NCBI GenBank assembly: GCA_026214975.1
Contig: CM047805.1
Location: forward strand, 113,641,845 to 113,705,844
Direction of reading: 5' to 3'
Length of the DNA stretch: 64,000 bases
From: Gentiana macrophylla
Lineage: Eukaryota > Streptophyta > Magnoliopsida > Gentianales > Gentianaceae
The notes under the pieces were generated by a model. It was not told the origin of the DNA and searched no databases. It worked only from the letters and a program-made list of their open reading frames with translations. Below, one piece after another: positions 57,424-64,000 of this stretch (position 1 is its first letter; each line of letters starts with the position of its first letter). Position numbers and translations under genes: made by a program.

Positions 57424-57592
57424 CTCCCCCTCAAGTGTGGCCTATAACAAGGCTAAGCCAATTAGGCAGCCGGAGCAAACTAGGCTCCAATAACAAAGAG
57501 GCCCAACACATGCATCACGTGCACAATATAAATGGGGGAAATAATAATGTTTATAGCCAGGTTCAAACTCGAGACCTCTGGCTCTGCTACCA

Positions 57593-57673
57593 TGTTAGGA
57601 TCAAGCGCTTACCGTTGTACTAAAACCAATTGGTTGTAGTAAGGTGCTACTTTATTTCTTATATACTTTAACA
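57593..57673 (-). repeat. TRIM LTR-D (81 bp)
   Basis: Identical by eye to LTR-A; followed directly by the target duplication GAAAG. Confidence 0.95.
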
Positions 57674-58812
57674 GAAAGAAAAGTGTTGAAAGTAAAACCA
57701 CAAAGGTTTATAGTGGTTCAGGGTGGTGTAATTCCTTAACCCACTCTTCTCTTTTGATGTTTGAGGAATTCACTATTGTTCATTGTATACAGTTACAATA
57801 GATATGATTGTCCGTGATTGTAATTCTTCAACTTCACAATCTTGAACAATCAATCCTTCACATTTATCTCTGCTAATTCACTGAAATTGTTCTTCTGTTC
57901 CTTCAAGGATAGGATTGCCTCATCAACAGCTCCACCACACAAACTCCCAGCTCTTTCTCAGATACACTGATTCAGCTGACTCGGTCCTTGACACTTGAAG
58001 TACTTCACTGATTCTAAACTTTGAGTAAACAAAGTTTGAAAGTTGAATCCTGAGGATTCTGCTTAAGCTTGATCTGGATAAATAAGTTGTAGTTCAATAG
58101 CTCATATTCAATTTTTACAGCTGAAAGTAATTTGAAAAAAGCATTACTTGAATTTTCTTGGTATACGTTGAATTCCTTATGAATTTCTGGAAAATGAAGA
58201 ACTTAGCAAAGCAGTTAACTTGAGCAGTTGCTTAGAAATTGTGTTGTTTGTTGCTAGTCTCCAAGTCTTCTACTTATAGTGTAGATATCTTATGTTCAAA
58301 TATAGAATTCAACAATGTTTCTGGATATATTTGATTATTCCCACTGAAATTATGTTCGCCCTTTATCATGTGATAGTGCCATTGTCATTCTGGCAGTGAC
58401 AGTCTGTCAACCAATGAAAGTCCTTAAATATTCTGCTCCATAATCCTGGACACCGTCATTTAAACTTGTCCATTGATTGCTCTTTAATCGGTTGTTTCAA
58501 AATCATCCTTATCATTAATAAATCTTTGAATCATGGAATAAAGAAAATTATTCATACTTGTACTTTTCAAAACCTAGCATTTGATCTTTCTCATTTGGAT
58601 TTCGCTCATTTGAATTTGCTTAAGTCTTGTTCACCGGTGACTTGTGATGCGATCCAACCCGAGACTTAGAAGATGCGGCCTTGAAGACCATCAGTTGTGC
58701 TATTGGGCTTGAAGAGAACATTAATGGGCTTGAATGAATTAATTAGAAGTCTTTCATTTGATTTTTGTGTCAATAAGGCCAACTCATTTAGTGTGGGGCG
58801 CTAGAATGAGCT

Positions 58813-59878
58813 TGTTGGAATTGTTTTTACATTGTTTGCATTAGTTTCTTTATTAATATTGTCTTGTGGGCCTAGCCATCTCAAGAACGCCCACCTAGCT
58901 TAGTATAGGCGAAATTTGCAAGGGAATTAACCCCGCATTGCTTAGTTTCATTAGTTTCTTAAAGATTGTAGCTTATATAAGGCATTTAGGTGGTTCTTAT
59001 ACCAAACAGTTCAAAAAAATTGAAAATTATATATTATGAAGTCTTTGACTTTGTCCATCACTTGCGAGTGAGAACAAAGACACGAACATTTCGTCAATTA
59101 AGGAGAAGGACAACATTTTGAAACTTCTTCATAAATGACAAAACTATTTTATTTTGTTTTTCTTAATTTCTTGGGCCTTTTTTCCAAATAAAAAATATAT
59201 CCATTTTTTTAAACCTTCGTATCTCTCAATCTAGAACTCCAAATTTGAAAATTCTTTCACCAAATTTTTTATTTTTTCATGCTATTTATTTTGAGACCAT
59301 ATTCAACATATTATGACGTGATTTCAGAAAATCTACGGTCGAAATTTACTGCTATTCGAAATTCACTATCGATATTCACTGATTTTCAGGATTCACTGAG
59401 TGAATTTCGATAGTGAATCTCATGAAAAACGATGTAATTATATCAAACCAAGTCTCAAATCGAAGAGCATCAAAAAATAAAAAATTCATTGAAAGTTTTA
59501 ACACGTTTGGAGATCTTGATCAAAAGATATTAGGATTTGAAAATAGGGGAGGAAAGAGGGAGAAAAAAAGGTCCCACGTTGATCGCGCGATTTTTATTAT
59601 TATTATTATTATTTTTTTGTCCTTTAGGCTATAAAAATTATAAAAGTTGTCCTTCTCCCAATAAAAATGTGTGGCTGTCTTGTTGCTTAAAAATATTCCA
59701 AAAGCTATCATTATCCCTAATTCTCCATAAAAACTTATCAGTGCCTTGAGCAAGCATTGTGGTGTTCTTAGCTAATGTTCTCTTCTGGATACTCGAGAGC
59801 TTGGTCTTTCGCTCTGATTGATCCCTTAAGAGGTTCCTGGACAACGTCCGATCGTGTTTCCAGTACGGAATCACATCA
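58813..59878 (+). mobile_element. Candidate LTR with TATA box and following PBS
   Basis: A TGTTGGAATTG start (58813), a TATATAAGG box (58973) and an ATCACATCA end (59878) are followed by TGGTATTAGAACTTAG, a decayed initiator-tRNA-Met PBS. The proposed length is about 1066 bp. No second copy lies in the window, so the left boundary is tentative. A 20-bp inverted repeat lies at 59361-59418. Confidence 0.45.
59361..59418. other. Near-perfect 20-bp inverted repeat (hairpin)
   Basis: ATTCACTATCGATATTCACT (59361-59380) pairs with AGTGAATTTCGATAGTGAAT (59399-59418) at 19 of 20 positions around an 18-nt loop that contains a further ATTCACTG. Confidence 0.85.
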
Positions 59879-59880
59879 AA

Positions 59881-59896
59881 TGGTATTAGAACTTAG
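59881..59896 (+). promoter_or_regulatory. Candidate decayed primer binding site
   Basis: TGGTATTAGAACTTAG resembles TGGTATCAGAGC-type sites complementary to initiator tRNA-Met, and lies 2 bp after a CA-ended LTR-like segment. Confidence 0.45.
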
Positions 59897-59989
59897 CAAC
59901 TAAGGTCTCAAATATCCTAATTTTATTTTCTTTCATTATTTCAATTATTACTCAAAAAAAATTAATTGTTCTTATTTCTTTATTTTTCG

Positions 59990-60480
59990 TCCACCCTCTA
60001 CCCAAGAACATGCATACATCTTCAAACCTTCATCCATCCTACCCGGAAAATTCTCCATATCTTCAAACCTTCAACCCTTCATCCCAAGAACCCTAATTAT
60101 TTCTTCAAATCCACAAAAAAAAAAAAAAAAAAAAAAAAACCCGAACCCCCCATCAAGAAACCATAAAACCAACCCCCCCCCCCCCCCCCCCTCATCAAGA
60201 AACCAATTCTTGTAATCAAGAAACATAATTTTGATATCAAGAAACCACAAATACGCCCATGAAAACAAATTCCCACCTTTTCATCGAGAAAGATCCATCT
60301 TGACACCAAGAACCCTAAATTTCCAACCAAGAAAGCAACTTTCCCACCTTTCTTGAACAAAACCTCATTCTTGTAATCAAGAGCCACAATCTTGACTTCA
60401 AGAACCCAACTTTTCCACCCAAGAAACCTAATCTCGATTTCAATAACCCTAATCTTGATCTCAAGAACCCTAATTCTCCA
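59990..60480. repeat. Degenerate array of CAAGAAACC/CTTGATTTCAAGAACC motifs
   Basis: Phrases such as ATCAAGAAACC, ATTCTTGTAATCAAGA, ATCTTGACTTCAAGAACCC and ATCTTGATCTCAAGAACCCT recur every 20-40 bp. An A-run (60113-60139) and a C-run (60173-60191) interrupt the array. The open frame on the minus strand at 60097-60513 is a by-product of this composition. Confidence 0.75.
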
Positions 60481-60489
60481 AACCGTTTT

Positions 60490-62340
60490 TAGTGCAATTC
60501 GTTCCATAACCAAAACTCCTCAAAACGATCTGAAATTTTTCCCACAAATAAACCACCTTGTTATCTACAATTTCTCTCTTTACCTCATCTAGGAATTCGA
60601 AACCGAACATACTCAAATCTGCTCATCAACACATAGTCTATTCTAAAATTCTACAGCGGTAGATCTTTTTACGATTTCGATTTAGTTGCTTGAGAAAATT
60701 CTAAATCCCCTGATAATGCACATTTCATAAGCGGTTGTGTGAAATTAAAATTATCACAGAAATTCAGAATCGCCATGAAGAGGGCATTATTTTGATACTA
60801 AAAGTTGAGAATTTTAAAAAAGTATGATTTTGGCCCTTATTATGGATTTGATCAAGTTTTGTAGTTCTGCTTGGTGTAATAAGTAGAATAGATGTTATAG
60901 AAACTTGTGATCATGTCTAGTTAAAGTTTGGGGGTGATCACATAGGTGTTGTGGTTGAAGAACCATGAGTTTTGCAGCATATTTCTTGAAGTTTTGGTTG
61001 GAAGTTGCATGCTAACATGTAAGAGGCTCTTCCTATTGCTTAATTATGATTTTATGAGGTTAAGGTTGTATTTCGGTGTTTTGTTTTACGTTAGAAAGTA
61101 TGCCTAAATGTTGATTTAGGTGTATGAAGTGTTATAGTGTGCTAAAGCTGTGTTTCACTGCGGTTTTGCTATCAAAATAGATGTTAAATATGCTGGGAAT
61201 TGGTTAGAATTCGTAATGTGCAGAAAAAGTTGGGTTTAGGGCAATTTTATGGTTTTGGCGTGCACCAAAGACGTTTACTGCGTGCCAAAACGAACCCACA
61301 TGTCCAGAAAGCAACATGAATTTTCTAGGAGCTTTTAGCACACGCCAAAGGCTTTCAGCGCGCGCCAAAAGCAAACCAGAACCATGCTGAAAGTTTCAGA
61401 GATGTTTTAGCGCGCGCCAAAACCCTTGTTTTGTGATTTAATGAGTTTTAAGTCCCAAATCCAGTTTTGAATGTTGTTTCTTGATCTAATGACATTAAAT
61501 GAACATGAACAGGCCATGATTAAGCTTCTGATACGTTTAGTTCCTGCACCAAATGGATTCTTCCTATGAGTTGAATTTTGGGATCGTCGGAAAAGCATGA
61601 TTGGCTTGTGCTTTGATGAATTAGTATTCATAAATGTATGTGTATGTGTTAGGATGTTGTGTTTAATTGTCTTAAGAGAAGGAGTAGAAGGAGTGAGGGA
61701 GCTTTACCTTGAAAACACTTAGGTGGCTAGTTAATGATTAATAAAATACGTACTTGCATAGTAAAAGACTAAACATTATGTCATTTTTGGTAAGACACAA
61801 GTTTATATCGTGAGGTGTGGGCGGTCAGTAAAAGTGAATAACTTCGTAGGTTTAGAAGACCCCAAGTACAGAGTGACTTCGCCGAACATGTACACTATCG
61901 AGGCTAGCCCGTGGCTATTGGTGTGATCTACTAATAGGTTGCAATCGATACTTCGTGGTGAGTAGCACCATGCGTAGTACCCTTGAATGCTGATGTAACA
62001 AAGATAAATTAAGCTAGAAACAAGTAGGATTCCACGACATGCTGTTGAGTATGAAGTGAGCCCTAGAGTTGAGTCGGTCTTATAAAGATAACTTAATAAT
62101 AATGTGAACCTTTTCGTTATGAGTCTTAATTAAAACAATAGCTTTCACCTTTTGCTAAGTACTTATGTACTTGCCTCAATTGCATGTTTGTATTGTATGC
62201 TTTGTGTGTGAGAATATGAACAAGTTGATCACGAGCTCGATGAGGTTTTTTTAGGACGATGCTTGATGATGCTTTGTATGATGTTTTTCTTTCACCTTTA
62301 TCATATGTGTTGTACCGAACCATGATGTATAGCAAAAAGA
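60490..62340 (+). mobile_element. Tekay/Del-like LTR copy, plus orientation, left end unclear
   Basis: Landmarks match the reverse of the solo LTR at 13063-15311 in the same order: GATCACATAGG (60938), TAAGAGGCTCTTCCTA (61020), a CpG palindrome cluster (61253-61422), and the long block GAGGCTAGCCCGTGGCTATT...GAGTAGCACCATGCGTAGT (61900-61980). Sequence similarity outside these is modest, so it is a different subfamily. No TGTAATATCC start was found; the left part has been lost or replaced. No gag-pol follows. Confidence 0.65.
61253..61422. repeat. Cluster of CpG-rich imperfect palindromes in LTR
   Basis: TTTTGGCGTGCACCAAAG (61253), TTTTAGCACACGCCAAAG (61334), TTTCAGCGCGCGCCAAAA (61353) and TTTTAGCGCGCGCCAAAA (61405) are variants of one design. 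The last is one base pair from a perfect palindrome. Confidence 0.8.
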
Positions 62341-62885
62341 ATCATCTTCCGTAGTTCCGTGTCCTTCGCTCGTAGTGGTCATTATAGCGCATCACTTTGC
62401 CAAGGTGCGAAGCCACTCTAAAGAGATGCGTAGCCACTATAAAGGTTCAACAACCAATTCGGACTTCGTTCGCTGTGATCATTATAGCGCTTCATTTTGC
62501 GTGAAGCCACTCTAAGAGATGCGTAGCCACTAGGCCCACTATAAAGGTTCAACAACCAGTTCGGACGCCGCTATGGGCATCTTCTGGTCCTTCGTTCGTA
62601 GTGACCATTATAGCGCTTCACTTTGCCGAGGTGCGAAGCCAGTATAAAGGTTGAACAACCAGTTCGAACGCCGCTATGGGCTAGCGCTTCACTTGGCCAA
62701 GGTGCAAAGCCACTATAAAGATTCAACAGCCAGTTCGAACACCGCTATGGGCATCTTCTGGTCCTTCGTTCGCAGTGATCATTATAGCGCTTCATTTTGC
62801 CGAGGTGCGAAGCCACTCTAAAGAGATGCATAGCCACCATAAAGGTTCAACAGCCAGTTCGAACATCGCTCTAGGCATCTTCTTT
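62341..62885. repeat. Tandem repeat, about five units of 80-125 bp
   Basis: Units contain, in order, GTCCTTCG(T/C)TCG(T/C)AGTG, CATTATAGCGCTTCA, TTTGCCGAGGTGCGAAGCCA, CTAAAGAGATGCGTAGCCAC, CTATAAAGGTTCAACA(A/G)CCA and GTTCG(A/G)ACGCCGCTATGGGC. Starts lie at about 62361, 62464, 62589, 62682 (partial) and 62761. The third and fourth units lack some sub-blocks. The array separates the LTR from the cyclin gene's downstream region. Confidence 0.88.
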
Positions 62886-63379
62886 CCGGCACCCCCACAC
62901 CTTGCAGCTATCATACACCAGGGTTTTATGATTCGTAACTCGCGATCCAGCCCACTCGCAATTCTAATGATTTAAATTAATTTACACGCGACCAAAAAAC
63001 TCATTTCAGAGAAGCAAGGAAATGAAAACTTGACATTTAACCACATACAACATTCAGAATTTCAACAACTAATAGTTGTGATTACACAATGTTTGATATA
63101 ACCAGAGCTTAAGTTAAAAGAAACCCGATTATAAAAATGTACACAAATATTCAAGATATAATAATAACAATAATAATAAAATAGCACTACAACAAAATAT
63201 AGCAAAAGCCAGAACCTTGCATCTTAAAAAAAAAAAAAAAAACCTTCTTTACCCACACAACACCACTGGACCATGTCTTCAAACCCCAGCTCACATCATT
63301 AACTAGAAGGCGACCATAATTTAGCCAACTTAACCCGGGCTAGATTCGAGTGAGAATCAACGATTCTCACTCATCATAT
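62886..63379 (-). other. Downstream region / putative 3' UTR of cyclin gene
   Basis: The region lies directly after the cyclin stop codon on the minus strand and contains no transposon signature that I recognise. It includes a trinucleotide-like run (63159-63181) and an A-run (63226-63242). No canonical AATAAA was found on the minus strand, so the polyadenylation site is not placed. Confidence 0.4.
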
Positions 63380-63577
63380 CTAATGGTCTGCAATCTTCGT
63401 CCTCTTGGCTACCGGGCTATTCTGAATCGAGTTTGTACATGACCCTATTGCTGTATCATCAGTTTTATAGCTGAAGCATGATACATCAAGCACAGCTATA
63501 GGACTTTCGGGCACCTTAGTGTATCCCCTCATGGACACGAATTCGTTTACCAACTCCACACACTTGAGAACCCTTTC
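63380..63577 (-). CDS. CYCD: Cyclin D last exon
   Basis: 66 codons including TAG, starting directly after the acceptor AG at 63579-63578. It encodes the end of the C-terminal cyclin fold and the basic tail. Together with the preceding exon it gives an uninterrupted NK-ERVLKC junction. Confidence 0.92.
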   Translation of the reverse strand, partial: ERVLKCVELVNEFVSMRGYTKVPESPIAVLDVSCFSYKTDDTAIGSCTNSIQNSPVAKRTKIADH

Positions 63578-64000
63578 CTACATGCCAATAATCCCATGTA
63601 TATAGTTCAATCAAACGAACAGTAAACAAGTTCTTATAAGTATACGAGTAGTTAACGTATCAAGCTAGAAGAAACTAATGGCTACCTTGTTTATATTATC
63701 ATCACTTAAGACCAACATAGCGTCTTCTGTGTTTACTGCTCGTGTTTCTCCTGAAACATATATTGCCACTGCTGCAGCAATTTCAGATGGCTTGAATTCC
63801 AAGAAATCGATCCCTGCATTCAATTTTCACCAATCAAAGATATCAGCATTAAAGATAGTTTTTTTATGACAAATTCTACAATCATAGGCATTAAAGAAAA
63901 ACATAGTTGGGACCTTCGATCATTCTTAGTATGAGTTGTATTGCTTTAGTTATTGATAGTCTTTGATTAATTTGATCACAAACTAACTTCTTGAGAAAAG
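63380..64000 (-). CDS. CYCD: D-type cyclin, C-terminal exons (partial gene)
   Basis: D-type cyclins bind CDKA, phosphorylate retinoblastoma-related protein and drive G1/S entry in the nucleus. Two exons are visible on the minus strand: 63813-63686 and 63577-63380 (stop TAG 63382-63380). The first encodes FLEFKPSEIAAAVAI, the hallmark of the cyclin C-terminal fold in plant CYCD proteins. The second encodes ERVLKCVELVNEF and a tail with SPIAVLDVSCFSYKTDD and KRTK near the end, as in the CYCD2/CYCD4 group. The intron between them (63685-63578, 108 bp) has GT and AG ends and phase 0. The upstream intron ends with ...TGCAG at 63814 and runs past the window edge, so the cyclin box and the LxCxE region are not seen. 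Both exons are free of stops, so it is probably an active gene. Confidence 0.92.
63686..63813 (-). CDS. CYCD: Cyclin D penultimate exon
   Basis: 128 nt: two bases of a split codon plus 42 codons. The acceptor is GCAG at 63817-63814, and the donor AAG|GTAGCC lies at 63688-63680. It encodes IDFLEFKPSEIAAAVAI and a SGETRAVNTEDAM stretch. Confidence 0.92.

Larger units (their letters stand above)
57014..57673 (-). mobile_element. Composite TRIM with four mini-LTRs
   Basis: The 660-bp unit has the order LTR-A (57014-57094), interior 1 (57095-57263), LTR-B (57264-57343), LTR-C (57344-57423), interior 2 (57424-57592), LTR-D (57593-57673). A and D read identical over 81 bp. B and C read identical over 80 bp and abut with no spacer. 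The two interiors are 169 bp each and nearly the same. Each begins with CTCCCCCTCAAGTG (polypurine tract on the minus strand) and ends with GGCTC(C/T)G(A/C)TACCA (PBS for initiator tRNA-Met on the minus strand). The whole is flanked by the perfect duplication GAAAG. No coding capacity. Confidence 0.95.
56779..58800 (-). mobile_element. SIRE/Maximus-like Copia LTR interrupted by a TRIM
   Basis: The segment starts TGTTGGTCCC and continues GACAAGTTAGATAAGGGGTG, which on the minus strand is the tail seen in SIRE-type LTRs just before the PBS. After the TRIM it continues with GGTTTATAGTGGTTCAGGGT and GAGGAATTCACTATTG, matching the LTR at 798-1939. The right boundary could not be fixed and lies at about 58500-58810. 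No ORF is present. Confidence 0.6.

Noticed and set aside
60455..60475. AACCCTAA-like telomere motif
   Set aside because: AACCCTAA appears in isolated, irregularly spaced copies within a degenerate array. There is no (CCCTAAA)n run.
60097..60513. 138-codon minus-strand open frame with G and F runs
   Set aside because: It is the reverse reading of the CAAGAAACC array plus the A- and C-runs. Its length comes from composition, and no domain is visible.
1..64000. CRISPR array, prokaryotic operon or phage defence system
   Set aside because: Repeats are eukaryotic transposon features, exons have GT-AG introns, and there are no clustered prokaryotic genes.

Overview
The window looks like nuclear DNA of a flowering plant, most likely a eudicot. 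It is AT-rich, has no bacterial gene organisation, carries plant LTR-retrotransposon, LINE, hAT and Stowaway signatures, and at its right edge holds two exons of a plant D-type cyclin with GT-AG introns. Almost all of the remaining 63 kb is nested, decayed mobile DNA. I found no intact transposon gene, no rRNA, tRNA or CRISPR array, and no new multi-gene system.

Layout. 1-8430: minus-strand remains of a SIRE/Maximus-like Copia element (LTR about 798-1939, accessory region, RNase H end near 8400-7955). It is split by a plus-strand solo LTR (4349-6217) whose family also supplies the truncated minus-strand LTR at 1-609. 8433-10794: a fragment of another Copia LTR family (family C) split by a minus-strand solo LTR (8889-10546, TSD ATTAA). 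11189-12093: non-autonomous hAT element (TSD TTGTTTGG). 13063-15311: Tekay/Del-like solo LTR (TSD GTGCC). 16333-16597: Stowaway MITE. 17-21 kb: AT-rich DNA with microsatellites and two degenerate tandem arrays. 21530-21800: Ty3/gypsy RT scrap. 21844-30487: minus-strand Copia family-C LTR and decayed interior, with a 5'-truncated L1-type LINE in the LTR (22313-24833, 14-bp TSD). 30519-31404: fragment of a small-LTR Copia element.

31443-51161 is the structural centre: an Athila/Tat-type Ty3/gypsy element with PBS, gag, protease, RT/RNase H and integrase, all broken by stops and frameshifts. Its left LTR is interrupted by a complete 9.6-kb Copia element (32444-42001, TSD GGTTT) with 1.8-kb LTRs and a decayed interior. 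51-54.3 kb: LTR-like and gag-like minus-strand debris. 55380-55650: Stowaway. 55814-56364: hAT-like foldback element. 56779 to about 58800: SIRE-type LTR hosting a composite TRIM with four mini-LTRs (57014-57673, TSD GAAAG). 58813-62340: two plus-strand LTR-like units. 62341-62885: tandem array. 63380-64000: 3' end of the cyclin gene on the minus strand.

The observations most worth following are the composite TRIM, whose LTR order matches recombination with a 2-LTR circle; a CpG-dense short-palindrome cassette shared by three LTRs; a duplicated polypurine tract kept in two related Copia elements; and a palindromic stem-loop in the Athila-type leader. Boundaries given as approximate come from reading alone, without alignment.
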